Positions 27,827 through 37,983 of a DNA stretch of 64,000 bases are shown piece by piece (the first letter of the stretch is position 1; every line of letters begins with the position of its first letter). The translations under genes were made by a program, and so were the position numbers. The notes beneath the pieces are model-generated. The model was given only the letters and a program-made list of their open reading frames with translations, ran no database searches and was not told where the DNA came from. The stretch comes from Dyadobacter chenhuakuii (lineage in GTDB: Bacteria; Bacteroidota; Bacteroidia; Cytophagales; Spirosomataceae), in assembly GCF_023821985.2 (NCBI RefSeq), contig NZ_CP098805.1:4092001-4156000 (forward strand), read 5' to 3'.

Positions 27827-29653
27827 CTAAACTAATTGTTCCTCTTTGCTAATGGGCAGCCAGACTGTAAATGTGCTTCCTTCGCCTGGTTTGCTTTGCA
27901 CGTGAACGGTTCCATCATGCGCTTCCACCATCTTTTTAACATAGCTCAATCCGAGTCCGAAACCCTTCACATCATGCACATTACCGGTGGGAATGCGGTA
28001 GAATGTATCAAAAATGCGGTGCTGCTGTTCCCGGCCCATGCCAATCCCGCTGTCGGAAATGGCAATGTTAATGCCATCGTTCTCATTCCAGGTCCTGATG
28101 CGGATGTGCAGTTTCTCAGGCGAGTATTTGATAACATTGTCAATCAGGTTATTAAGGACATTTGAAATGTGAATTTCATCGCCTGAAACCACTTCATGCG
28201 TCGCTTCGAAATCAAGATCGATCTCACCATCGCGCTGCTCGATCTGAACACTCTGCGCATTTAAAGCTTTACCGATCAGGTCGTGCACATCCGCCTGGCT
28301 GATCTTTAATTTAACATGTCCTTTATCAAGAAGCGCCATTTGCAACACTTTTTCGACATGCGTTCCCAGTCTTTTATTTTCTTCCTTAATGATGCCCAGA
28401 TACCGGTCGAGCCTCGAACCGATTGCGGCCTGCTGGATCGCGGACGAGTTTTCCTGCGCCATTTCCGCTGCCAATGCAATGGTTGAAATCGGCGTTTTGA
28501 ACTCGTGGGTCATGTTATTGATAAAGTCATTTTTAATGTCGGAAAGCTTTTTCTGGCGCAAGATCGTAGTAACCGCCATGTAAAAGCAGGCCATAATAAC
28601 GATTATCAAGATCCCCGAACCACCGAACATTACTCCCATATTGCTCAGAATGTACTTTTGCTGATCAGGGAAGTATACATATAAAGAATTAGGTGCATTA
28701 ATTGTCTCACTAGGAAAAAGATCCGCTTTGTAAGACTTTTCTTCCCATTCCCTCGGCCTGAGGCTTGCCGTGGAAAAGATCAGGCTGTTGTCTGACCGGC
28801 CCCTCACGGCAAATTCGTAGGGTAGCGTGATGCCGCTTTCAACAAATTCCTTTTTTAATAATGTATCCAGCAAGAAACGGTTAACGCGCTGCTCAATAGG
28901 TCTTTTAGTATAAATAAAATCCTTCATCACCTCTTTCAGCAATGATGCCCGATCGGGTTCTGCGTCGCTGATCGCAGCATTAGTGCTTTTGCCATTTTTT
29001 CTTGACTCGGGAATAGCCACCTGGCGGTTTGCGATCCTTCTCTGAGATGAATCAGGATACATTCCATTGCCTGTCTGATATTTCTTGGCATCACTATCCT
29101 GCATTCCTCTGAATGCATTGCCTAAACGCCTTTCGTCGTCTAATCTTCTGCGCATGAATTCGTCAATCCCGGCTGCGCCATACTGCTGAGCCTGGAAAAA
29201 TTCTTCCATAATCTGCTGCTGGTGCTCAACCATCACCCGGAAATTGGGGCTGAGCACATCCGTAGGAACGGCTTCGGTAATGATCTGATAGTGAATCTCC
29301 TCGCCGTTGGGTCCAATTGCGATCTCCATGCGGGGCTGTGTTCGCTGAGCGAGCTCACGGGCAGGTTTGGTTTTGGCCGCCGGCGTCTTTTTGATGGGCG
29401 TATGCCGCAGCTGGGTAATGCGGTTCAGCTTGCTTTTCTGTTGTTCGGTTTCAATCCTGCGTTGCAGCAGATACATCATTTCCTGCTTTTCGAGGCGATG
29501 CACCACTTGCTGTACAGATTCCGAAACCTTTTGGTTGAACTGCTCATTGCGGATTGCAATCGCCTCACGGATCCAATACCATTGAAATCCAATAAGGCCT
29601 ATGAGCGCAATGCACATTAAGCCGACTATTATCTGAATTTTCCTCTTCGTCAT
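27827..29653 (-). CDS. Membrane sensor histidine kinase
   Basis: 608 residues. A first membrane segment (IIVGLMCIALIGLIGFQWYWI) is near residues 8-28. A large extracytoplasmic region of about 310 residues follows, with coiled-coil and Q-rich parts, then a second segment (GILIIVIMACFYMAVTTIL). The dimerisation domain has FINNMTHEFKTPIS with the phospho-acceptor His. The ATPase has an NVLNNLIDNVIKYS N-box, DSGIGMG and GFGLGLSYVKKMVEAHDG. No response regulator gene adjoins it here, so it looks like an orphan kinase. It is divergent from a small secreted protein. Confidence 0.9.
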   Translation of the reverse strand: MTKRKIQIIVGLMCIALIGLIGFQWYWIREAIAIRNEQFNQKVSESVQQVVHRLEKQEMMYLLQRRIETEQQKSKLNRITQLRHTPIKKTPAAKTKPARELAQRTQPRMEIAIGPNGEEIHYQIITEAVPTDVLSPNFRVMVEHQQQIMEEFFQAQQYGAAGIDEFMRRRLDDERRLGNAFRGMQDSDAKKYQTGNGMYPDSSQRRIANRQVAIPESRKNGKSTNAAISDAEPDRASLLKEVMKDFIYTKRPIEQRVNRFLLDTLLKKEFVESGITLPYEFAVRGRSDNSLIFSTASLRPREWEEKSYKADLFPSETINAPNSLYVYFPDQQKYILSNMGVMFGGSGILIIVIMACFYMAVTTILRQKKLSDIKNDFINNMTHEFKTPISTIALAAEMAQENSSAIQQAAIGSRLDRYLGIIKEENKRLGTHVEKVLQMALLDKGHVKLKISQADVHDLIGKALNAQSVQIEQRDGEIDLDFEATHEVVSGDEIHISNVLNNLIDNVIKYSPEKLHIRIRTWNENDGINIAISDSGIGMGREQQHRIFDTFYRIPTGNVHDVKGFGLGLSYVKKMVEAHDGTVHVQSKPGEGSTFTVWLPISKEEQLV

Positions 29654-29711
29654 AAATTTAAATTCTCCGGTGCAACGCGAACGCCGTATCCACCGACATT
29701 CTTGCTGAAAA

Positions 29712-29719
29712 CAAATTTA
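29712..29719 (-). promoter_or_regulatory. -7 element TAAATTTG, candidate kinase promoter
   Basis: CAAATTTA on the plus strand reads TAAATTTG leftward, 58 nt before the kinase ATG. A -33 match is not evident. Confidence 0.35.
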
Positions 29720-29783
29720 ACGCATCCGCCCGGGTCAATCTTGTTTTTAACAAAATTTAACACCCACTGGAAATCGCTTCTGA

Positions 29784-29791
29784 TAATTTTG
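29784..29791 (+). promoter_or_regulatory. -7 element TAATTTTG, candidate promoter of the secreted-protein gene
   Basis: An exact TAnnTTTG match, 33 nt before the ATG at 29825, and divergent from the histidine-kinase promoter candidate. Confidence 0.4.
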
Positions 29792-29824
29792 TAATTCATT
29801 CATACACATAACCTAATCTTACTT

Positions 29825-30628
29825 ATGAGGACTTCTTTTTTAAACAAAATCATGTTGTCATTGCTGCTTACCGGCGCAACTGCAATGTTAGCACAGGCAC
29901 AGGAAGATAAACCGGAAAAACCCGGAAAGGAGGAAAAGGCAACCATTCGAATCAAGGTTACCGGGGAAAAGGATGGCAAAACGGAGAGCAAGGAGCGGAG
30001 TTATCGCGTGGGCGCTATGACGGACGACGAACGGGATAAGTTTGTGGACAAAGTCTTGGACTCACTGGGTGTTGATAAAAAGAAAAATAACCAGATGGTT
30101 TCGGTGACCATTGATGACGGCGATGAGGATATGGTCGCGAAAAAGCGGCGTAAAGTGATCATTGACCACCGCGATGACCGGGAGCCGCTGGCTTACCATT
30201 GGAAAGGCGATTTTTCCAATGATTTTGAATTCAATACCGAGAATCTCAAAAAGCATATGCGGACTTTTGAAAACGAATGGAAACCAAAGACCAAAATGCT
30301 TATGCGTGATATGGAGCATTTTGGAAATGAAATGGGTGAATTCTGGAATAAGGAAGTCGTGAAACCGGCAAGTGTGCGTTCGCTGACTGCTTATACAAAT
30401 AATCCTGATAATGGTGTCCTGAACCTTAAATTCGGCGTTCCGCAAAAAGGCGATGTGAGTGTAATTGTTACGGATACAAAAGGGAAAGAAGTCGGAAAGA
30501 AAGAAATCAAGGACTTTGAGGGTGAGTTTGTGGGGCAGGTTGAATTAAAGAAAAATACAAAAGGAACCGTTTTCGTAACCGTTGTCCAAAATGAAGACGG
30601 AGCCGTCAAACGGGTCGTTATTCCCTGA
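29825..30628 (+). CDS. Secreted protein with T9SS-like C-terminal domain
   Basis: 267 residues with signal peptide MRTSFLNKIMLSLLLTGATAMLAQAQ. A very charged, lysine- and glutamate-rich middle follows. The C-terminal 70 residues (LNLKFGVPQKGDVSVIVTD through VFVTVVQNEDGAVKRVVIP) look like the beta-sandwich of a T9SS type A sorting domain, ending in the usual basic/hydrophobic strand. The function is unknown. The gene stands opposite the histidine kinase, a layout sometimes seen for signal targets, but no link is shown. Confidence 0.7.
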   Translation: MRTSFLNKIMLSLLLTGATAMLAQAQEDKPEKPGKEEKATIRIKVTGEKDGKTESKERSYRVGAMTDDERDKFVDKVLDSLGVDKKKNNQMVSVTIDDGDEDMVAKKRRKVIIDHRDDREPLAYHWKGDFSNDFEFNTENLKKHMRTFENEWKPKTKMLMRDMEHFGNEMGEFWNKEVVKPASVRSLTAYTNNPDNGVLNLKFGVPQKGDVSVIVTDTKGKEVGKKEIKDFEGEFVGQVELKKNTKGTVFVTVVQNEDGAVKRVVIP

Positions 30629-30651
30629 TTTATTCTAAAAAATATTCCATG

Positions 30652-30685
30652 TCCTCCTGATTTTAAGCCATCAGGAGGATTTTTT
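30652..30685 (+). terminator. Rho-independent terminator
   Basis: Arms TCCTCCTGAT (30652-30661) and ATCAGGAGGA (30670-30679) enclose an 8-base loop, followed by six T. Confidence 0.82.
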
Positions 30686-30732
30686 ATTGTAAAAATACTA
30701 CTAACTATTAGGCTGGCATTTATTTAGAATTG

Positions 30733-30740
30733 TAAATTTG
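30733..30740 (+). promoter_or_regulatory. -7 element TAAATTTG, candidate adk-obgE promoter
   Basis: An exact TAnnTTTG match 44 nt before the adk ATG, downstream of the preceding terminator. Confidence 0.45.
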
Positions 30741-30784
30741 CCGAAAAACACCATTCCACCGCGACATCAATTTTTTTTGCAACT

Positions 30785-31366
30785 ATGCTGAATCTTATAC
30801 TGTTTGGCCCTCCGGGTGCAGGTAAAGGCACTCAAAGTGAAAATATTATTGCTAAATACAAACTGATACACCTTTCGACAGGTGATCTGCTGCGTTCAGA
30901 AATCCAGGCAGGATCAGAATTGGGCCTTCAAGCAAAAACATTGATGGATCAGGGCATTTTGGTTCCTGATGAGGTGGTGATCGGCATGATCGACAATAAG
31001 CTGAAAGAGCACCGGGATGCTGCCGGCTTTATCTTCGATGGATTCCCGCGGACTGTAAAGCAATCGGAGGCGCTTGACCAGCTTCTGGCCAGCTACAATG
31101 AAAGTATTTCTGTAATGATTGCACTTGTTGTAGACGATAATGAGCTGCTTGCTCGTTTGCTTAACCGTGGAAAGACTTCCGGCCGTCCTGATGACCAGAA
31201 TGAAGAACTGATCAGCAAACGCATCCAGGAATATAACAGCAAAACCAAACCGGTTGCTGACTATTACCAGGAACAAGGCAAATTTGTCGCGATCGACGGA
31301 ATTGGTGAGATTGATTTCATTTTTGAAGAAATTACCAAAGCAATTTCGACGGTTACCATTAAATAA
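30785..31366 (+). CDS. adk: Adenylate kinase
   Basis: 193 residues. The P-loop is [15 protein letters not shown] at residues 6-20. Next come [24 protein letters not shown] and the [20 protein letters not shown] segment. The lid is of the short type, which explains the length below the 214 residues of E. coli. It balances ATP, ADP and AMP in the cytosol. obgE follows after 20 nt, so the two form one unit. Confidence 0.95.
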   Translation: MLNLILFGPPGAGKGTQSENIIAKYKLIHLSTGDLLRSEIQAGSELGLQAKTLMDQGILVPDEVVIGMIDNKLKEHRDAAGFIFDGFPRTVKQSEALDQLLASYNESISVMIALVVDDNELLARLLNRGKTSGRPDDQNEELISKRIQEYNSKTKPVADYYQEQGKFVAIDGIGEIDFIFEEITKAISTVTIK

Positions 31367-31386
31367 TTTACTCATTCACTATACAC

Positions 31387-32394
31387 ATGGCTTCCTCCAA
31401 CTTTATTGATTACGTCAAAATTAATGTGCGCTCCGGTTCTGGTGGTGCGGGTTCACTGCATTTCAGAAGGGAAAAACACGTTGAAAAAGGCGGGCCGGAC
31501 GGCGGCGACGGCGGACGCGGCGGTCACGTAATCCTGAAAGGGAATAGCCAGCTATGGACATTGCTCCACCTGAAATACACCAAGCACATCAAGGCCTTTG
31601 ACGGAAAAGGCGGCGAAGGCGGAAGACGTTCAGGCTCGATCGGTAAGGACATTATCCTCGAGGTGCCGCTAGGCACCATCGCCAAAAATGCCGAAACCGG
31701 TGAACAACTTTTTGAAATTACGGAAGACGGTCAGGAAGTGATCTTGCTGAAAGGCGGTCGCGGTGGAATGGGTAACGACCATTTCAAATCAGCCACGAAT
31801 CAGACTCCGCAACATGCGCAGACAGGAGAGGCTGGCCTCGAAGCCTGGATTATCCTGGAATTGAAGGTGTTAGCAGATGTCGGCCTGGTTGGTTTCCCAA
31901 ATGCAGGCAAGTCCACATTGCTTTCCGTTGTTTCGGCTGCAAGGCCGGAAATCGCTGATTATCCTTTCACTACATTGGTGCCCAACCTGGGCGTAGTTTC
32001 TTACCGGGACTACAAATCCTTCGTGATGGCCGACATTCCCGGCATTATCGAAGGCGCATCACAAGGAAAAGGCCTTGGCTTGCGTTTTTTACGGCACATA
32101 GAAAGAAATTCCATCTTACTGTTCATGGTTCCGGCTGACAGTGAAGACATTAATGCCGAATACGAAACATTGCTCCAAGAGTTAAGAATATACAATCCTT
32201 CCCTTCTCGATAAGAGTCGCATTCTCGCGATCTCAAAAACTGACGTTCTTTCCGAAGAGGAACGCGCCGATTTAAAATCACAAATTCCAGCATCCATACC
32301 CAGTATTTTCATTTCTGCAATTACCCAAGAAGGAATTGAACAATTGAAAGATCAGATATGGAACCTCATCAATTTGCCGTTGTCCGTAAAATAA
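31387..32394 (+). CDS. obgE: GTPase Obg/CgtA
   Basis: 335 residues. The N-terminal Obg domain is glycine-rich ([20 protein letters not shown], then [14 protein letters not shown]). The GTPase has P-loop [12 protein letters not shown], switch region [15 protein letters not shown]3 [17 protein letters not shown], and a G4-type SKTD. It lacks the extended acidic C-terminus of longer versions. Obg acts in late 50S ribosome assembly and growth control. Co-directional with adk. Confidence 0.94.
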   Translation: MASSNFIDYVKINVRSGSGGAGSLHFRREKHVEKGGPDGGDGGRGGHVILKGNSQLWTLLHLKYTKHIKAFDGKGGEGGRRSGSIGKDIILEVPLGTIAKNAETGEQLFEITEDGQEVILLKGGRGGMGNDHFKSATNQTPQHAQTGEAGLEAWIILELKVLADVGLVGFPNAGKSTLLSVVSAARPEIADYPFTTLVPNLGVVSYRDYKSFVMADIPGIIEGASQGKGLGLRFLRHIERNSILLFMVPADSEDINAEYETLLQELRIYNPSLLDKSRILAISKTDVLSEEERADLKSQIPASIPSIFISAITQEGIEQLKDQIWNLINLPLSVK

Positions 32395-32468
32395 TATTTT
32401 CTTGAAACAGGCAACCAATTGATGCAATTTGTGTGTCTAAGGAGTTATTCTAATGAATTATATTACTC

Positions 32469-35400
32469 ATGAAGCACTATCTACCATACTTGTTCTGGGT
32501 AGGATTAATCTTTCTTTCGTTCACCTCTTCTGCACAAGTAAACATTGACTTTCCAACAGATCGAGCTGTCTTTCAACGGGGTAAGGGCAATCAAGCCAAC
32601 ATTTACATTTCAGGCACATACACTAAAATCACTACACGCATTGACGCGCGGCTAGAAGCCATCAACGGGCAAGGGATCTCCACTGACTGGAAAGAAATTT
32701 CGAACAATCCGCAGGGTGGCTTGTACACAGGCGCCATCGAAGGGACGGGAGGCTGGTATACACTTTATGTACGCGCTTTCAATGGCGACCAGCAGCTCGG
32801 TGAACCTGCCCGGATAGACCATGTAGGCATAGGAGAAGTGTTTATTATTGCTGGCCAGTCCAATGCAGAAGGTTTCGAACATTTCGGTTCCCAAGGTGCG
32901 CAGGACGACCGTGTAAGCACCGTAAACAGGCTCTATAATCAGCCTTTTCCTGAGACTTATGACCGCCATCCGCAATTTAGCCACTTAGATGCCGAGACAA
33001 AGATCAGCCCCCGTGGACAGTCTGCATGGAGTTGGGGAAGGCTTGGTGATCAGCTTGTTAACAAACTCCAGGTGCCCGTTTTATTTTTCAATGTAGCCTG
33101 GACAGGAACTGCTGTCCGGAACTGGAAAGAGAGTATAGATGGGCCGACGCAATCGGTGTATGCGCCAGTTAACTTTGAACCCTTCGGGATGCCCTATGGA
33201 AACATGCGTAATGTTATTCAACGCTTGACGCCGATTACCGGGTTGAGAGGCATTCTCTGGCAACAAGGCGAGTCTGATAATGTTACACCAACAACAACTA
33301 CTGATTCCTATTTCAACGATCTAAAAAAAGTGATTGAAACCAGCAGAAACGATGCTGGTGAAAACATTTCGTGGGTTGTATCAATTACTTCTTACGATAA
33401 CCGGCTCGGAGCAACTTCCCGTGTTACGGACGGACAGCAACGGGTTATCAATAATGTCCCTAACGTATTCCAGGGACCGAACACGGATTTGCTCCAAATC
33501 CCACGTCCGGCAGAAGGTGAAGGCGTTCACTTCAAGGATGACGGGCTGAGGCAGCTGGGCGATGCCTGGGCGCAGCAACTGAACGATAACTTTTTTGCAA
33601 ATTCAAACCCATACCAAGGCGTTAGACCGTTAAGGGTAAGCGCATCCTGCGCTGGCAATGGTAACCTCAACCTGGAGGCCGACAATGTTGGTCTTTCCCA
33701 ATTCAGCTGGAGCAATGGTTCGAATTCAAGCAATACCCAGGTTGGAAACGGCACGCATAGCGTTAGCGCCCGCGATGGAAAAGGACGTTATATTTTCTCT
33801 CCGAATATCAGGATCAATGACAACATTCAACCTAATAAGCCGATTATACAGCTTGAAGGAAGCAATCCGGTTTGCCTAGGAAATACGGCAACATTGATAT
33901 CCAACACTTCTGAAAACATCAGATGGAGCAATGGCTCCACCAGCGATCGCGTGCCTGTGACCACAGGTGGAGAATATTTTGTTACAACCAGGAATTTTTA
34001 TGGCTGCGAATCGACGTCCGACAAGATTACAATGACGGTCTCTACTTCGCCCTTGCCACCAAAACCAAAGATCGCGGCCTCGGGCGTGCTCGAATTCTGT
34101 GACGGCGGCGAAGTAAGCCTTACTTCCGACTCAAAGTTGAAAAATGCCTGGTCAAACGGCGGAAACACATCGACCATTGTCGTAAAATCTTCCGGTGAAT
34201 ATCGGGTAAGAGCATTGGATGAAGTTGGGTGCTATTCCCCTGATTCTGACCCCGTTAATGTTAAGGTTAATGCATTACCGCAAAAGCCTGTGGTTGCTTT
34301 GAGCGGCAACACTACTTTTTGCCAGGGTGAGAATTTGATCATGACTTCCAACTACGATAGCGGGAACATATGGAGCACAGCCGCAACTTCAAAAGCGATT
34401 ACGGTAACTGCCTCAGGCACATTCTCTTTGAAACAGCGTGATTCCAATGGCTGTGAATCAACTTCGGACGAGATAGCGGTGAAAGTAAATGCTCTTCCTG
34501 CAACACCAGCCATCACTGCTCTTCGTCCAACCACATTCTGCCTCCGGGATTATACGACATTAAGAAGCAGCGAAGCGTTCTCTTATGTGTGGAGCAACGG
34601 CGAAACCGGCAGGGAAATCGAGATCCGCAATTCCGGTAATTTTACAATTGCTGCGAAAGATGAAAACGGCTGTGTTTCTCCGGTGTCACCCGTGGTAAGG
34701 GTTGTAGCAAACGTTCTTCCTGAAACGCCAACAATCCGCGCCGACGGCCCTACGGTTTTCTGCGCAGACCTTAGCGTTAATTTGCAATCCTCACCGGCGG
34801 CGGCGTTCCTATGGAGCAATGGCGCTTCGACACAATCATTGAAAGTGACCACGCCCGGAACATTCTCCGTGCAAACGATCAACGAGTTCCAATGCTTTTC
34901 TGATCCTAGTAACCAGATCACAACAGAAACACTTGCCCTGCCGCCAGCTCCGAATATTGCTGCGGAAGGTGCCACCACTTTCTGCGACGGTGACTTTGTG
35001 GTGCTGAAGGCAACATTAGGAAATACATTCTTTTGGAACACCCTGGAAGAAGGCGAAAGCATTCAGGCAGATACAACGGGCAGCTATGCCGCCAGGGTCC
35101 GGGATGAAAAAGGCTGTTACTCACCATTCTCGAGATCAATCCAGGTGGATGTAAAGCCTACGCCTACGCGGCCGACCATTAAGCAGATCGGTGTGTTTAC
35201 GTTGCTGGCAGAAAACAATTTAAATTCAGGAGATCACGTCTGGAAGCTTAACGGACAGGAACTGACCGAAAACGGAACAACATTGAAAGCGATCCAGTCG
35301 GGAACTTATGTAGTTAATAATACGGTGGTTTACAGCCCGACATTGACTTGTTTTTCAGATTTTTCTGATCGCTTCAGTTTTATTGCAGACACCCGGAATC

Positions 35401-35645
35401 CAGGTTTCGTTACTTATCCAAACCCGGTTGTCGACGGCAAGATCACTATTGAAACATTACAAAACCTGAATAACGCCGAAGTTCAGATCATCGACAGCCG
35501 CGGGGTTATTCACAGAACCTTCACAGTAAAGAAATTTGACAGTCAGCAATTCTTTAATATCCAGGGCTTATCAAGTGGTTTGTACGTGGTGCGGATTGTT
35601 TCGGTGGCGTTTACTGCATCCCAAAAGCTGATTATCGTTCAGTAA
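32469..35645 (+). CDS. T9SS-exported sialate O-acetylesterase-like protein with eight repeat domains
   Basis: 1058 residues with signal peptide ending SFTSSAQ. Residues about 110-375 form an SGNH/SASA esterase domain. FIIAGQSNAEGF places the nucleophile at Ser131, with WTGTAVRNW, ILWQQGESDN and GVHFKDDGL for the catalytic His. Roughly residues 388-970 hold eight repeats of about 75 residues, most with a P-x-I opening, an FC pair, WSNG, GxY and GC (for example TTFCQGEN and RDSNGCES). The end is a T9SS type A sorting domain (FVTYPNPVVDGKITI to SGLYVVRIVS). Probably secreted and surface-attached, acting on acetylated glycans. A shorter paralogue follows. Confidence 0.85.
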   Translation: MKHYLPYLFWVGLIFLSFTSSAQVNIDFPTDRAVFQRGKGNQANIYISGTYTKITTRIDARLEAINGQGISTDWKEISNNPQGGLYTGAIEGTGGWYTLYVRAFNGDQQLGEPARIDHVGIGEVFIIAGQSNAEGFEHFGSQGAQDDRVSTVNRLYNQPFPETYDRHPQFSHLDAETKISPRGQSAWSWGRLGDQLVNKLQVPVLFFNVAWTGTAVRNWKESIDGPTQSVYAPVNFEPFGMPYGNMRNVIQRLTPITGLRGILWQQGESDNVTPTTTTDSYFNDLKKVIETSRNDAGENISWVVSITSYDNRLGATSRVTDGQQRVINNVPNVFQGPNTDLLQIPRPAEGEGVHFKDDGLRQLGDAWAQQLNDNFFANSNPYQGVRPLRVSASCAGNGNLNLEADNVGLSQFSWSNGSNSSNTQVGNGTHSVSARDGKGRYIFSPNIRINDNIQPNKPIIQLEGSNPVCLGNTATLISNTSENIRWSNGSTSDRVPVTTGGEYFVTTRNFYGCESTSDKITMTVSTSPLPPKPKIAASGVLEFCDGGEVSLTSDSKLKNAWSNGGNTSTIVVKSSGEYRVRALDEVGCYSPDSDPVNVKVNALPQKPVVALSGNTTFCQGENLIMTSNYDSGNIWSTAATSKAITVTASGTFSLKQRDSNGCESTSDEIAVKVNALPATPAITALRPTTFCLRDYTTLRSSEAFSYVWSNGETGREIEIRNSGNFTIAAKDENGCVSPVSPVVRVVANVLPETPTIRADGPTVFCADLSVNLQSSPAAAFLWSNGASTQSLKVTTPGTFSVQTINEFQCFSDPSNQITTETLALPPAPNIAAEGATTFCDGDFVVLKATLGNTFFWNTLEEGESIQADTTGSYAARVRDEKGCYSPFSRSIQVDVKPTPTRPTIKQIGVFTLLAENNLNSGDHVWKLNGQELTENGTTLKAIQSGTYVVNNTVVYSPTLTCFSDFSDRFSFIADTRNPGFVTYPNPVVDGKITIETLQNLNNAEVQIIDSRGVIHRTFTVKKFDSQQFFNIQGLSSGLYVVRIVSVAFTASQKLIIVQ
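33630..35395 (+). repeat. Eight in-frame Ig-like repeats within the first esterase gene
   Basis: The coding DNA holds about eight units of 220 bp. Each encodes a roughly 75-residue Ig-like domain with the recurring order LP-P-I, FC, W(SNG), SGxY or TxxY, GC and a closing beta strand. The units differ in sequence, so this is an old protein-domain expansion rather than a recent DNA repeat. Confidence 0.65.
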
Positions 35646-35711
35646 ACGGTCGTAGCGCCAGTGATGTAATCAAAAAAACGGAATAGTGATATTTTAGCAA
35701 AAATAATCATT

Positions 35712-35719
35712 TACATTTG
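35712..35719 (+). promoter_or_regulatory. -7 element TACATTTG, candidate promoter of the second esterase gene
   Basis: An exact TAnnTTTG match, 88 nt before the chosen ATG at 35808. No clear -33 TTTG is seen. Confidence 0.35.
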
Positions 35720-35807
35720 TGACCGTTTTGTAATGGCGCACACGCCGAAGTTGAAAAAATCCAACATCCATCAGATATACAAATTTTTACCCTGTTTAAG
35801 AATTCCA

Positions 35808-37958
35808 ATGCGTTATAGAATTATTCTCCCGGTTGTGGCAAAGGCATTGCTGTTAATCAGTATTATATCTTCAACAGCTTTCTCGCAAATCCGAATCACT
35901 TCACCGGCTTTCCAGGCTGTATATCAGCAAAGTGTTAGGGGACAGAGAGAGATAACCGTTACAGGAACATTTACTGTCCCTATGGACAAAGTTGAAGCCC
36001 GCGCCGTGCCCGTAGTGGAAGGTCAGGGCTTTCCGACACCTTGGGAAACTTTGCAGCAAGCTCCGAAGGGCGGCGTTTTTAAAGGAAATATTACATTAAT
36101 GGGTGGCTGGTATTCGCTTGAAGTCCGTGGACTTTCAGATGGAAAAGTTGTTGGCCGCGACATTCTTTCCAGGTTAGGCGTAGGCGAAGTTTTTATCATC
36201 GCAGGACAGTCTAATGCACAAGGATTAAAGAAATATCCGGGACCATCCGCTCAGGATGACCGCGTTATGTATATTTCAAACTATAACAATGACGATGTCG
36301 ATCGTTTGACCGATCCTGTCCCACCCGCTTTTTCTAAAATATCAAGAGACCTTGGAATAATGTCTCCGAGAGGCCAGTCGGCATGGTGCTGGGGCGTATT
36401 GGGTGATTTGCTGGTTGCGAAACTGAATGTTCCGATATTGTTCATCAATGCAGCCTGGGAAGGAACTTCCATCGAGAACTGGGCGAGCAGCGCAAAGGGT
36501 TTAACTACAAAAAATAAATACGGCGGTTTCGTCTATCCTCCCCAAATGCCATTTGCCAACCTGAGAATTGCGGCAAGAAATTATGGCAATCAATATGGTG
36601 TGAGAGCGGTGTTGTGGATGCAGGGAGAAACGGATGCTTTGTTTAAAACTCCTGCGGCGTCTTACCGTGAAGATCTTCAATTCATTATGAACAGGTTGGG
36701 TGCTGAAACAGGGGACAAGCGCATTACCTGGGTTATTGCCCGGACTTCCAGAACGTCGGCGGGTGACAGGATCCCTTCTACAATAAATCCTGAGATCATT
36801 GCTGCTCAGAATGCCGTTTTGGATACACGTTTTAATCCTACATACCCTGGACCTGAAACGGACCCATTAGTTCCCAACCGCGGTGATAATACGCACTTTG
36901 TTGGAGAAAGCCCATCGGATTTTGAGGGCACGAACCGGGCGCTTACAATCCTTGCAAATGCCTGGAATGAAAGCCTTGATGCTAACTTTTTCTCAACGGC
37001 TACGCCAACGAACCCTGCTCCAATTCCTGATATCGAAGCAGCTTGTGTAACTGAAAATAATGCTGTTACCATCACTTTACCAACCGGTTTTGCTTCGTAC
37101 CAATGGACGAACGGCGCCACCGGGAACAGCATTACGGTTTCTGAAGCAGGAACTTACCGCGCAACCGTAAAAGACAATGCTGGCAATTCAATTTTAACTT
37201 CTGTTGTTGTGCTGGATAATGGTGCAAAACCGGTTCAGCCCACGATTCAGCAACAGGGCGATCAGCAGGCTTGCTTTGACTCTGCTTTCCAATTCTCCGT
37301 GGCCGATGGAACGGACATTTACAGCTGGTACAAACAAGGATCAAACACAGTGGTGGCAACCGGCGCAACTGCACAGATTGCGGAAAGCGGTAATTACTAT
37401 GTGAAGGGAAGAAATATCTTCGGCTGTGTTTCTGAAAATTCAGCTGCTTCCTCACTCATCATCAGACCTGAAATTCCTAAACCGGTTATTGAACCATCAG
37501 GCCCTTTCAGCATTATGGCTTCCATACCGGCAGATCTGGATGCGAAATTCCTGTGGCGCAGGCCAGGAACAGAGTCGGATACGACTGCTAACCTGGTCAA
37601 AATTCTGAAAACAGGCGAGTACTCGGCAAGAGCACAAGTGGTTTTCCAGCTTGGCGATGATTTGCTGACTTGCTATTCAGACACGGCTTCCCGCGAGTTT
37701 AAAACGAATGAGCAAAACGAAGTTGTAATTTACCCGAATCCAAGCGAAGGTAATTATGTTTATATCGAGTCAAGAGACAACATCCGCAATGCAGCCGTAA
37801 CTATCTTTGACATTTATGGAAGGGTGATCAGAACAACGACACCAAGACTTCTGGACAGCCGCATTGAAATTGATACAAGATATCTGCCAACAGGAAAATA
37901 CATTCTGAGAGTAACTGGCGAAGGTCAAAGCCTTACCAAGCAGATTGTGATCCGATAA
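35808..37958 (+). CDS. T9SS-exported sialate O-acetylesterase-like protein, shorter paralogue
   Basis: 716 residues from the ATG at 35808 (MRYRIILPVVAKALLLISII, signal ending AFSQ); the frame continues 25 codons upstream without a signal-like start. The SASA esterase domain has FIIAGQSNAQGL with nucleophile Ser135, WEGTSIENW, VLWMQGETDAL and NTHF for the His. About three Ig-like repeats follow (for example SWYKQGSN, FGCVSEN). A T9SS type A sorting domain ends the protein (VVIYPNPSEGNYVYI to LPTGKYILRVT). It shares domain order with the preceding gene but has fewer repeats, so the pair is a tandem duplication that has diverged. Confidence 0.85.
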   Translation: MRYRIILPVVAKALLLISIISSTAFSQIRITSPAFQAVYQQSVRGQREITVTGTFTVPMDKVEARAVPVVEGQGFPTPWETLQQAPKGGVFKGNITLMGGWYSLEVRGLSDGKVVGRDILSRLGVGEVFIIAGQSNAQGLKKYPGPSAQDDRVMYISNYNNDDVDRLTDPVPPAFSKISRDLGIMSPRGQSAWCWGVLGDLLVAKLNVPILFINAAWEGTSIENWASSAKGLTTKNKYGGFVYPPQMPFANLRIAARNYGNQYGVRAVLWMQGETDALFKTPAASYREDLQFIMNRLGAETGDKRITWVIARTSRTSAGDRIPSTINPEIIAAQNAVLDTRFNPTYPGPETDPLVPNRGDNTHFVGESPSDFEGTNRALTILANAWNESLDANFFSTATPTNPAPIPDIEAACVTENNAVTITLPTGFASYQWTNGATGNSITVSEAGTYRATVKDNAGNSILTSVVVLDNGAKPVQPTIQQQGDQQACFDSAFQFSVADGTDIYSWYKQGSNTVVATGATAQIAESGNYYVKGRNIFGCVSENSAASSLIIRPEIPKPVIEPSGPFSIMASIPADLDAKFLWRRPGTESDTTANLVKILKTGEYSARAQVVFQLGDDLLTCYSDTASREFKTNEQNEVVIYPNPSEGNYVYIESRDNIRNAAVTIFDIYGRVIRTTTPRLLDSRIEIDTRYLPTGKYILRVTGEGQSLTKQIVIR

Positions 37959-37983
37959 GGTTCAAACCTCCTATTTTTTGTTC

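Noticed and set aside
32469-37958. Polysaccharide utilisation locus around the esterases
   Set aside because: No SusC/SusD pair, glycoside hydrolase or regulator adjoins the two genes; flanks are obgE and nuoA.
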